34,174 nt of DNA from Gammaproteobacteria bacterium (GTDB taxonomy: Bacteria; Pseudomonadota; Gammaproteobacteria; Arenicellales; Arenicellaceae), in NCBI GenBank assembly GCA_022447525.1, contig JAKVBA010000015.1:1-34174 (forward strand), given 5' to 3'. Below the pieces are notes generated by a model that saw only the letters and a program-made list of their open reading frames with translations, was not told the origin of the DNA and made no database searches. Positions 7,930-14,961 of the stretch are shown in pieces (within the stretch, counting starts at the first letter, position 1; each line of letters opens with the position of its first letter). The position numbers and the translations under genes are program-made.

Positions 7930-9141
7930 ATGATTAAAATTGATGGTGTCTGGAAACAATACAAACTCGGCAATACAGTCGATTTTACTAAAACATTTCG
8001 TGAAGTAATCGCAGAGAGATTTTCGTCCCCAAAGACTTCATCAAATAAAAGCGAATCATTTTGGGCATTGCAAGACATCAATCTGTCAATTCAGTCCGGT
8101 AGAACACTGGGGCTGATTGGCCATAACGGTGCGGGCAAAAGTACTCTGTTAAAAGTACTTAGTCGCATCACCAAGCCCACCAAGGGAAAAATTACTATAC
8201 ACGGAAGCCTCTCAAGCTTACTAGAGGTAGGAACAGGCTTTCATCCTGAGCTCAGCGGAAGAGAAAATATTTATTTATGTGGCTCAATAATGGGTATGAG
8301 CCGTCGAGATATTGATCTTAGATTTGAGCAAATAGTTGACTACGCTGGCGTAGAAAAATTTATTGACACCCCCGTAAAACGTTACTCTAGCGGCATGTAT
8401 GTAAGACTAGCATTCTCAATAGCAGCTCACGTTGAACCGGACATATTAGTTGTCGACGAGGTCTTGGCTGTGGGGGATAAAGAGTTTCGAGAAAAGTGTT
8501 TAGGCAAAATGGACGACGTCGCTCAAAGTGGCAGAACTGTGATTTTCGTCAGCCACAACATGGCCTCTATTTCATCGCTTTGCCAAGATGTGGCATGGAT
8601 GAACCATGGTGAAATTATTGAAATTGGCCAATCTAACAAGGTGATATCTTCGTATGAGAACAGCCTGCATAAAGACACAGTAAAAAACCGCGCTAACAAC
8701 ATATTCAAAGGTCCATTAGCGGAAAAACTTAAACTGACATCAATGACAATTCAAGGAAAAGTCGATGTATACAGTACAAGGGTTAATGCTGACGAGGAAC
8801 TGGAGATCAGTGCTAGCTGGGCCGTAAAAGAACGACTATTGAGACTAAGTATCTACCTGGTGTTCCATGTGGGCGAAACTCGTATCATGACTTTAGTTGA
8901 TGATAAATTAGGTAAAGATGCAAATGGTGAATTCACTACCATTTTCAGAGTACCCGCAAACACCTTTCGAAACGCTGATATCTCAATCTCAGTAGACGCT
9001 TTGGAGCGAGAGAGGGGCATGTGGTGTTGGGCAAAGGGTATTGGTAATATAATTTTTAGCAGCGACGACAATCCTCACCCTGGCTATAGTGAAGATTCTT
9101 TATTCCACCGAGGTAGCGGGGAAAGAATAATCTTAGATTAG
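7930..9141 (+). CDS. Polysaccharide ABC transporter ATP-binding protein (Wzt-like) with C-terminal glycan-binding-type domain
   Basis: Residues 1-240 are an ABC ATPase: Walker A GHNGAGKST (64-72), the SSLLEVGTGFHPELSGREN segment typical of the Wzt/TagH group, signature YSSGM (152-156), Walker B DILVVDEVLA (171-180) and the switch histidine in SHN (209). Residues about 250-403 add a beta-rich C-terminal domain like the one in E. coli O9a Wzt, which recognises the modified non-reducing end of the exported glycan. KpsT-type capsule ATPases lack it. The gene is 17 bp downstream of the permease and partners with it. No glycosyltransferase lies beside it; the nearest glycan genes begin at 24.6 kb. 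Confidence 0.93.
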   Translation: MIKIDGVWKQYKLGNTVDFTKTFREVIAERFSSPKTSSNKSESFWALQDINLSIQSGRTLGLIGHNGAGKSTLLKVLSRITKPTKGKITIHGSLSSLLEVGTGFHPELSGRENIYLCGSIMGMSRRDIDLRFEQIVDYAGVEKFIDTPVKRYSSGMYVRLAFSIAAHVEPDILVVDEVLAVGDKEFREKCLGKMDDVAQSGRTVIFVSHNMASISSLCQDVAWMNHGEIIEIGQSNKVISSYENSLHKDTVKNRANNIFKGPLAEKLKLTSMTIQGKVDVYSTRVNADEELEISASWAVKERLLRLSIYLVFHVGETRIMTLVDDKLGKDANGEFTTIFRVPANTFRNADISISVDALERERGMWCWAKGIGNIIFSSDDNPHPGYSEDSLFHRGSGERIILD

Positions 9142-9267
9142 AAAACGAATCGGTTACACCTGACGACATACCTAGTCAAAACCTCTGCAAAACCAGACAG
9201 CTTATGTTGCTATTCGACCAGTGACCCATAATCGCTCAAATCACTCTTCAGGAGACATACTGGACAA

Positions 9268-10266
9268 ATGAAACATCTAATCTTTGGTACCGGACTGATC
9301 GGCAGCTTTTTGGGTGGCGGCCTCCATAATGCTGGGTTCGACGTCAGCTTCCTTGCCAGAAAAAGACAAATAGAGGCCATGAAGTCCGGCTTTACTGTAA
9401 GCGCATTAGATGGACCAAAAGTGGCGCTTCCTCCTCCTGTGTTTACCGACCAGAAAGAAACAGAGATGTTCAATATTGTGTGGTTGACGGTTAAATGCAC
9501 GGCGGTTGCAGATTGCATGAAAGAGCTAGAAAACTATATCAAGGATGGTTCGATCATCGTTTGCTGTCAGAACGGCTTTGGTAGCGAAGCTATTGTTAAA
9601 TCTTCGTTTCCAAATATTACTGTATTAACCGCTACGGTTGGCTTCAACGTCGCCAACCAAGGCGACCAACACTTTCATCGATCAACCCAGGGAAGCTTAG
9701 TCGTCGAATCACACGACAAAGTCAAATCAGTAGTGGAGTTACTTGATAAGAACCTATTACCATCTCACCTCAGCTCTGATATACATGCCGAGCGGTGGGC
9801 GAAACTACAATTGAATCTTGCCAACCCAGTAAATGCATTAGCCGACATTCCCACCAAGGCAATGACTGAAGACAGGGATTACAGATTAGTTATTGCCGCA
9901 TTAATGTCCGAGCTTTTAAAGGTAGTCAATCGAATGGGTATTTCACTACCCAAACTGACCGCTTTACCAGCGAGCTATCTCCCGGGTCTGATGAAGCTTC
10001 CTAATTTTTTATACTTGAGACTTGCTCAAAGGACTCTTGCCATCGATCCTACTGCTAGAGTTTCAATGTGGTGGGATTTAAGCCAAAACAAAAAAACTGA
10101 GATCGATTTTTTAAACGGTTCAGTCGTAAACCAAGCAAAGGAACTGGGTATCGAGTGTCCAGTAAATGAGCGGATTATCGAGTTAATAAAAGAAGTAGAG
10201 ACCGGAAAGAGACAGATGGGCATATCAGGGAAAGAATTACAAAGTCTATTAGGTGTTGAGATTTAA
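9268..10266 (+). CDS. Ketopantoate reductase-family (PanE/ApbA) oxidoreductase
   Basis: The 332-residue protein belongs to the 2-dehydropantoate 2-reductase family, whose known member reduces ketopantoate to pantoate with NADPH. The N-terminal Rossmann loop FGTGLIGSFLGG (residues about 6-17) and the QNGFGSE segment are present. The catalytic lysine region reads ERWAKLQLNLANPVNAL, and the C-terminal signature SMWWDLSQNKKTEIDFLNG carries the conserved E of the EIDFLNG box. An AGGAGA Shine-Dalgarno at about 9250 supports the ATG at 9268. Family members are often paralogues of unknown substrate, so the pantothenate role is possible, not shown. It is followed after 9 bp by a second dehydrogenase-like gene. 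Confidence 0.85.
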   Translation: MKHLIFGTGLIGSFLGGGLHNAGFDVSFLARKRQIEAMKSGFTVSALDGPKVALPPPVFTDQKETEMFNIVWLTVKCTAVADCMKELENYIKDGSIIVCCQNGFGSEAIVKSSFPNITVLTATVGFNVANQGDQHFHRSTQGSLVVESHDKVKSVVELLDKNLLPSHLSSDIHAERWAKLQLNLANPVNALADIPTKAMTEDRDYRLVIAALMSELLKVVNRMGISLPKLTALPASYLPGLMKLPNFLYLRLAQRTLAIDPTARVSMWWDLSQNKKTEIDFLNGSVVNQAKELGIECPVNERIIELIKEVETGKRQMGISGKELQSLLGVEI

Positions 10267-10275
10267 AATAATTCG

Positions 10276-11139
10276 ATGCAAAACGATAAAACCAATCATA
10301 TAAAAGTGAGCCCAATGCCCTACGTATGCATCATTGGTGCGGGTAAAGTTGGTCACAGTTTGTATTACGCACTGCGACGCAACCATATTGAGTGCACTCT
10401 CATCGACAGGAGCACGCTCGATCTGAAAAATCGAGTAGCGCAATCTGAACTCACCCTGATCACTACCCAAGATAGCAAGATCGAATCTACCTGCGAACAG
10501 ATCTCTCCTTGGGTGACTGAAGGCTCAACGGTTGCCCATTGCTCTGGGGCATTAAATAGTCAGATATTAGAATCGGCTGCAAAACATGGCGCTTTCACAG
10601 GCTGTGCCCATCCATTGAATACGTTTCCCAGCATGGAAATCGCTCGAGAGCTACTTACTAAAAATAACCACGATACCTACTGCTATTTAAGCGGGCATTC
10701 GAACGCATTAACACTCCTAGAGAAGACCTTCTCCGCAATCGGCTTCCATGTGTCATACATTAATGACAAATCAAAGGCTGCCTATCACGCAGCCTGTGTA
10801 TTCTTGTGTAATTATTTGACTTCGATTTCAGAAACTGGCTTGCAGATAGCTGAATCCGCGGGCCTTGATCGTGATGAGTTTTGGAATGCGGTTAAACCGT
10901 TAATTGAAGCGACATTGAACAACATATCAGACCATGGAACAGCTGCTTCTCTCTCAGGCCCCATTGCACGTGGAGATTTATCTACCATTTCTGTCCATCT
11001 AAGCGCATTAAACTCAGCTCCGGAAATAATATCAAAAACCTATAAGGTCTTGGGACAACAGGCTGCAAACTTAGCGCAAAAATCGGGAAATATAGACAAA
11101 CAAACTGCTGAACAGATAAGAAGTCTTCTAGATGATTAA
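10276..11139 (+). CDS. Rossmann-fold / DUF2520 dehydrogenase-like protein
   Basis: The 287-residue protein has an N-terminal dinucleotide-binding fold (CIIGAGKVGHSLYYAL, residues about 18-33) and a helical C-terminal half with HPLNTFPS and AAYHAACVFLCNYLTSI. That combination is the Rossmann-like plus DUF2520 pair, distantly related to NADP-dependent 6-phosphogluconate-type dehydrogenases. No substrate is established from sequence. From memory, DUF2520 genes sit in pantothenate loci in some bacteria, and here it directly follows a PanE-family gene, so a link to pantoate or a related hydroxy-acid is a hypothesis. An internal ATG at 10315 (MPYVCIIGAG) is an alternative start that fits the fold better. 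Confidence 0.8.
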   Translation: MQNDKTNHIKVSPMPYVCIIGAGKVGHSLYYALRRNHIECTLIDRSTLDLKNRVAQSELTLITTQDSKIESTCEQISPWVTEGSTVAHCSGALNSQILESAAKHGAFTGCAHPLNTFPSMEIARELLTKNNHDTYCYLSGHSNALTLLEKTFSAIGFHVSYINDKSKAAYHAACVFLCNYLTSISETGLQIAESAGLDRDEFWNAVKPLIEATLNNISDHGTAASLSGPIARGDLSTISVHLSALNSAPEIISKTYKVLGQQAANLAQKSGNIDKQTAEQIRSLLDD

Positions 11140-11843
11140 ATTAAGTAGATTTTAGCGGAGCGTTTAGTCTCCTGGCTTTTGTCCGATTAGTACGGACGGC
11201 TAAATTACCCATAACCAATAGGAGGTATCGAATACCAACGCATTGATACTTTGCAAAACCTCCAAAAATCACCAAGGATATCGCGACATTCATGAAAGAA
11301 AATGACGATACCATTGCAAATCTAGTTTTAGCTCGCACATAGTCACCACCCCATTACGCTATAAAATTAGATTCTTGGTCCTCAAAAGCATAAAATAAAA
11401 AAGTGCTCACTCAAATGATTGATAGGGCTTTTGATCGGAATTTCCATAGGACCGGGTAGAGGGGGCGGTGATCTACATCTATCCAAAGTAGACAAAACGG
11501 ACTTTTGGCTAATTAGTCCTACACGGGATTTTGACTTCACCAACCCTACGGTATATAAACCAATTTGTTATATTTTTCGCATCTAAACTCGAGACAAAAT
11601 TAACGAACACAGGATGGATAAGCGTACTAATATAGGAAACAATAAAGATAACCGACTCGATTTGGAACGATTTTTCTGTTCTACTCACAAACAGTTCACG
11701 CTGTCTCGGCGAGAGAACAAAGTCTCTGAATATCAATTCATACGCAACGATCGGTAGATTTTCTCTGAGTAATAATTGAACTTAGTTAAATTCATTAAGC
11801 CATTTGCAGAGGACGCTAGCATTGGCTCAAGTTAACCACCGAA

Positions 11844-11873
11844 TTGCACTTGAAAAAATAGAATACATAAACT
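11844..11873 (+). promoter_or_regulatory. Candidate promoter for the peroxiredoxin gene
   Basis: TTGCAC (11844-11849) and TAAACT (11868-11873) are 18 bp apart, about 75 bp before the ATG at 11950. The match is moderate and the surrounding sequence is AT-rich, so chance is possible. I see no clear OxyR-type operator. Confidence 0.32.
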
Positions 11874-11938
11874 TAAAACACTAGAACTATCGTAGTAAAA
11901 AACAGACTCACTGGCCTACTACAGCTAAGCAATCTCTC

Positions 11939-11944
11939 AGGAGG
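11939..11944 (+). promoter_or_regulatory. Strong Shine-Dalgarno of the peroxiredoxin gene
   Basis: AGGAGG is a full match to the anti-Shine-Dalgarno core and lies 5 nt before the ATG at 11950. It is one of the strongest ribosome binding sites in the window, suggesting high expression of the peroxiredoxin. Confidence 0.88.
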
Positions 11945-11949
11945 ATATA

Positions 11950-12612
11950 ATGGCACTCAGAATCAACGACCAAGCACCCAACTTCACTGCTCAGACAACA
12001 CAAGGCGAGATCAACTTTCATGACTGGATAGGCGACTCCTGGGCTGTACTATTTTCTCATCCCAAAGATTTCACCCCGGTGTGTACCACTGAACTCGGTT
12101 ACGTCGCGGGGCTTGAGGATGAATTTGCCAAACGTAATACCAAAGTTATTGGTTTAAGTATTGACCCAGTTGATAATCACGCGGAATGGGCAAAAGATAT
12201 TGAAGAAACTCAGGGACATCCCGTTAAATTCCCAATGATCGGCGATACCGACTTAAACGTGGCCAAGCTATACAATATGTTTCCAGCTGATGAAACAGGC
12301 AGTGCAGAAGGTAGAACGGCACTGACCAACGCGACGGTTAGAAGTGTATTTATCATAGGCCCTGACAAGAACATTAAGTTGATGATGACGTACCCAATGA
12401 CGACCGGGCGAAATTTCAATGAAATTTTGCGAGTGATTGACTCAATGCAATTAACAGCGAAACATAAAGTGGCTACGCCAGCTAACTGGGAAGACGGCAA
12501 CGATGTAATTATCGTTCCTGCAGTATCTGATGAGGAGGCTAAAGTTAAATTTCCTGATGGTTTTGAAACGATAAAACCTTATCTACGCGTAGTTAAACAA
12601 CCCAAGGATTAG
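11950..12612 (+). CDS. 1-Cys peroxiredoxin (Prx6 subfamily)
   Basis: The 220-residue thioredoxin-fold peroxidase reduces hydrogen peroxide and organic peroxides. The peroxidatic cysteine is C45 in the motif DFTPVCTTEL. It is the only cysteine in the protein, so no resolving cysteine exists and an external reductant is needed. Prx6-type features follow: GLSIDPVDNHAEW, FPMIGDTDLNVAKLYNM and a C-terminal domain with TPANWEDGNDVIIVPAVSDEEA. The length fits the subfamily (about 210-225). It stands alone between the gene-poor region and a bidirectional terminator. The Pseudomonas LsfA-type proteins are the closest family I recognise. Confidence 0.95.
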   Translation: MALRINDQAPNFTAQTTQGEINFHDWIGDSWAVLFSHPKDFTPVCTTELGYVAGLEDEFAKRNTKVIGLSIDPVDNHAEWAKDIEETQGHPVKFPMIGDTDLNVAKLYNMFPADETGSAEGRTALTNATVRSVFIIGPDKNIKLMMTYPMTTGRNFNEILRVIDSMQLTAKHKVATPANWEDGNDVIIVPAVSDEEAKVKFPDGFETIKPYLRVVKQPKD

Positions 12613-12631
12613 TCCGAACAAACATCAAAAT

Positions 12632-12675
12632 AAAAAGGCCACAGTCGTATATCAACTGTAGCCTTTTGTTTTTTT
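12632..12675 (+). terminator. Bidirectional intrinsic terminator between peroxiredoxin and rhodanese genes
   Basis: The arms AAAAGGC-C-ACAGT and ACTGT-A-GCCTTTT pair with one C/A mismatch around a 9-nt loop. They are followed by a T-rich tract ending in seven T residues (12669-12675). On the minus strand the A-run before the stem (from about 12632) gives a T tract, so it can also end the leftward fumarase-rhodanese operon, whose last stop codon is at 12691. Confidence 0.88.
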
Positions 12676-12690
12676 ATTTAATCGAACAGT

Positions 12691-13092
12691 CTACTGAACA
12701 GGATAGTCTCCTTTCACCCAAGCCTTCATACCCCCATCAAGGTGCACCAATTTCTGCACACCCGCAGATTTTAAAGTTTCTAGAGACCTAGCACTTCTTC
12801 CTCCCGATCTACAGTGCACTAAGTAAGTCTTTGAGGTGTCAAGCATGCCCACTTGCTCCTCAAAGTCCTTGGCGTAATAATCAATATTAATCGCGCCTGC
12901 GATATGCCCTTTTGAAAACTCTTTGGCAGTTCTTACATCTAAAACTTGGATAGAAGGGTTCTCCGACAAAAGTTTGTGGGCCTCCTCGGCATTTACATAG
13001 TTAATCCCATTTTGCTGCTCAGACGCGCTGATAGTTAGAGCAAAACTAGCCAGGCAAAACAACAGTGTTAATTTTAAAAATTTCATTTTCAT
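12691..13092 (-). CDS. Secreted/periplasmic single-domain rhodanese
   Basis: The 133-residue product starts with a signal peptide (MKMKFLKL, a hydrophobic stretch, and a likely cleavage after ISA). One rhodanese domain follows: VLDVRTAKEFSKGHIAGAINI, then the active loop VHCRSGGRS with the catalytic cysteine, and HLDGGMKAW at the end. Six-residue loops of this kind usually act on sulfur, while the exact persulfide donor is unknown. The frame extends to a TTG at 13122, but the ATGs at 13092 or 13086 start a clean signal peptide. It is the last gene of the leftward operon, 33 bp after the other rhodanese gene, before the bidirectional terminator. Confidence 0.87.
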   Translation of the reverse strand: MKMKFLKLTLLFCLASFALTISASEQQNGINYVNAEEAHKLLSENPSIQVLDVRTAKEFSKGHIAGAINIDYYAKDFEEQVGMLDTSKTYLVHCRSGGRSARSLETLKSAGVQKLVHLDGGMKAWVKGDYPVQ

Positions 13093-13125
13093 TACCGATT
13101 TGTAGATACTCGTAAAAACCAATCC

Positions 13126-13662
13126 TTATCTAACGATCGGTTCATAAGCAATGATAGAGGGATCGTCAAGGAGCCTACCCCAGTAGGCGTTATACGGGTG
13201 CACAGTACTGCCCTCAAAACTCAGATCAGAATTAGCCCAAGCAAATAGTCCACCTTCTAAATTGTAACTTTGGTTTATGCTCATTTGCGTCAATTCTGTC
13301 TGCACACGTGCAATAAAATCGGAAGATCGGCGCCCCACTGAACAATAAAAGATAACTGTTTTACCGCTCACAAACTTCTCAAACTCATCTTTGAAAACAT
13401 TTGGTTGCATATTAGGATCAACTCTCAAAGCACTCGCTTGTAGACGGCTAACGGCATACTCGCTAAGCTCTCGCACGTCTATGAAAACTAGGTCTTCAGA
13501 ATTCAGTCTTTTCAAATCGGTCGCGTTGATGTGCTCCACATTAGGATAATTTTCGACGATTTTCTCGTGGATTTCCTGGAGACTAGGCTGCATCTTGGTT
13601 GCCACGTAAACAACGAGTGCTGACAACCCAAAAAAGCCACCAAGGAGTAGAAATATTTTCAT
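13126..13662 (-). CDS. Membrane-anchored rhodanese-like protein
   Basis: The 178-residue protein has an N-terminal hydrophobic segment (about residues 4-22, IFLLLGGFFGLSALVVYVA) with no clear cleavage site, so it is probably tethered to the inner membrane with the rhodanese domain outside the cytoplasm. The domain shows VFIDVRELSEYAVSRL and the active loop FYCSVGRRSSDF with the catalytic cysteine. A C-terminal extension, TVHPYNAYWGRLLDD, follows the domain end (LEGGLFAWAN) and is unlike ordinary rhodaneses. It is 17 bp downstream of the membrane hydroxylase gene. The two rhodaneses in tandem share little sequence and are not a recent duplication. Confidence 0.85.
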   Translation of the reverse strand: MKIFLLLGGFFGLSALVVYVATKMQPSLQEIHEKIVENYPNVEHINATDLKRLNSEDLVFIDVRELSEYAVSRLQASALRVDPNMQPNVFKDEFEKFVSGKTVIFYCSVGRRSSDFIARVQTELTQMSINQSYNLEGGLFAWANSDLSFEGSTVHPYNAYWGRLLDDPSIIAYEPIVR

Positions 13663-13679
13663 TATCGCCCTAGTTTCGC

Positions 13680-14480
13680 TCAGTTTTTAAAGGGAAACAA
13701 TAATGCCCAAGTTAGCTTATTTGGGCTTTTATCTTGATGCGATTTTAAACCGATGGACATGTCATGATGCCCTTGATTCGGCTGATCAATGTAGGAGCCA
13801 AACAATCTGTCCCACGTGGAGAGAAAAAACCCAAAGTTACTATCCGTTTCTCTCTGAACAACAGAATGATGCACTCGATGCATATCTGGTGTCACAATCA
13901 CTCTTCTTAAAAAACGATCAAGATTCGACCCAAGTTTGACATTTGAATGGTTAAACATCGCAGACGCGTTGAGCATGACCTCAAAAATCATCACGGCCAC
14001 TGCAGAGGGGCCGATAAGAGCGATACAAACTAGTTTAAAGAACATAGACAGCACGATTTCAACCGGATGGAAACGTGCGCCAGTGGTAACATCAATATCT
14101 CGGTCAGCGTGGTGAACTCTGTGCACTCGCCACAACAATGGAATTTTATGTGACGCTACGTGCTGCCAATAAATGAGCATATCTAGCATAACGATAGCAA
14201 CGACAAATTCAATCCAAAACGGTAACTCTAAGAGATTCAACAAGCCTAAATCTCTTTCTGATACCGAGTGAGCCCAAGCGACAGCAAGTACAGGCACCAG
14301 AAGTCTCACGGCAAATGCGTCGATCACCACCAAGCCCCAGTTCGTGATCCACCTAGCTCCGCGACCCTCCACAAGCGGCCTTCGCGGAGATAATATCTCC
14401 CAAACAGCCATTATCGAAAAAACCCCCACGAAAGCCGAGAGCCGGATAGTTGCCTCGTTATTTAAAAGAAATTCAATCAT
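13680..14480 (-). CDS. Sterol desaturase / fatty acid hydroxylase-family membrane di-iron protein
   Basis: The 266-residue integral membrane protein carries the histidine clusters of the fatty-acid-hydroxylase superfamily: H107xxxH111 in YWQHVASHK, H120xxHH in RVHRVHHAD, H178 in FNHSN and H201xxHH in MHRVHHS. They bind the di-iron centre that uses O2 to hydroxylate or desaturate a lipid. The frame is open to 14669, but the ATG at 14480 starts the first hydrophobic helix and the extra upstream part is not family-like. It lies 65 bp after the four-helix membrane protein and 17 bp before the anchored rhodanese. Bacterial members act on diverse lipids, so the substrate is unknown. Confidence 0.9.
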   Translation of the reverse strand: MIEFLLNNEATIRLSAFVGVFSIMAVWEILSPRRPLVEGRGARWITNWGLVVIDAFAVRLLVPVLAVAWAHSVSERDLGLLNLLELPFWIEFVVAIVMLDMLIYWQHVASHKIPLLWRVHRVHHADRDIDVTTGARFHPVEIVLSMFFKLVCIALIGPSAVAVMIFEVMLNASAMFNHSNVKLGSNLDRFLRRVIVTPDMHRVHHSVVQRETDSNFGFFLSTWDRLFGSYIDQPNQGHHDMSIGLKSHQDKSPNKLTWALLFPFKN

Positions 14481-14545
14481 AGTTCTTGAGACCGTCGATG
14501 GAGCACTCTTATGGCAATGCAATGTCTCGTTAAACGAATTTAGCT

Positions 14546-14959
14546 CTATGCCTTCCGACGCGACTGCCACAAACCGATAGCTGTATGAGCAAGAACACCG
14601 ACAAACATTGACACCACGGCCCAAAAGGTAATTGGACGATGGATAGCGTAAACCACGGGCTCTACCCAAAACGCAACAGCGAAAAGTATAGTTGAGCCAA
14701 TGATTAAACCAGATGAAAGGTTGAAGGCAAGGTCATGCTTCCCCTTTCTGTCGCTAGTTCTGACATTCGCAGCCATCAAATTAATGAGGGCTGCAAATAA
14801 CAGATAAATATGGGAGGCTCGAAACATCATTCTCACCTCCTCTCGACCACTGTAGAGCTCCGGAAAGCTAAATATCATGTATGCACCAGTGGCAAGAAAC
14901 AAAAGCACCATAAGTATCCCTATGACTAAGTGTGCTTTATGAATATTGCTATAGAGCAA
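14546..14959 (-). CDS. Small four-helix integral membrane protein of unknown function
   Basis: The 137-residue product has about four hydrophobic segments (near residues 10-32, 50-66, 79-98 and 108-130) and a basic C-terminal tail. Histidines sit at HKAH, ASHIYL, IHRPI and AHTAIG; such a spread in helices may mean heme binding, but no established motif is visible. The start is a TTG just 2 bp beyond the fumarase stop; no ATG or GTG is available in frame before the next stop at about 14998. That spacing argues for translational coupling to fumarase. I do not recognise the family. Confidence 0.7.
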   Translation of the reverse strand: MLYSNIHKAHLVIGILMVLLFLATGAYMIFSFPELYSGREEVRMMFRASHIYLLFAALINLMAANVRTSDRKGKHDLAFNLSSGLIIGSTILFAVAFWVEPVVYAIHRPITFWAVVSMFVGVLAHTAIGLWQSRRKA

Positions 14960-14961
14960 TG

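Larger units (their letters stand above)
11140..11949. other. Gene-poor intergenic region (810 bp)
   Basis: No convincing gene is visible. The two longest frames (11141-11338 and 11509-11736, minus) are short, start at weak codons and resemble no family I know. Small inverted repeats occur: GTCCG/CGGAC at 11181-11197, GGTAT-CGA-ATACC beginning at 11224, and GGAGGT (11221-11226) matching ACCTCC (11258-11263). The last 110 bp hold a candidate promoter and the Shine-Dalgarno of the peroxiredoxin gene. The rest may be decayed coding sequence or hold an untranslated RNA; nothing proves either. Confidence 0.6.

Noticed and set aside
11141-11338. Minus-strand frame of 65 codons with a hydrophobic middle
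   Set aside because: GTG start without a Shine-Dalgarno, no recognised family, and it ends 1 bp from the DUF2520 stop; kept only as part of the gene-poor region.
11509-11736. Minus-strand frame of 75 codons
   Set aside because: No family resemblance, no ribosome binding site, and composition typical of AT-rich intergenic DNA.
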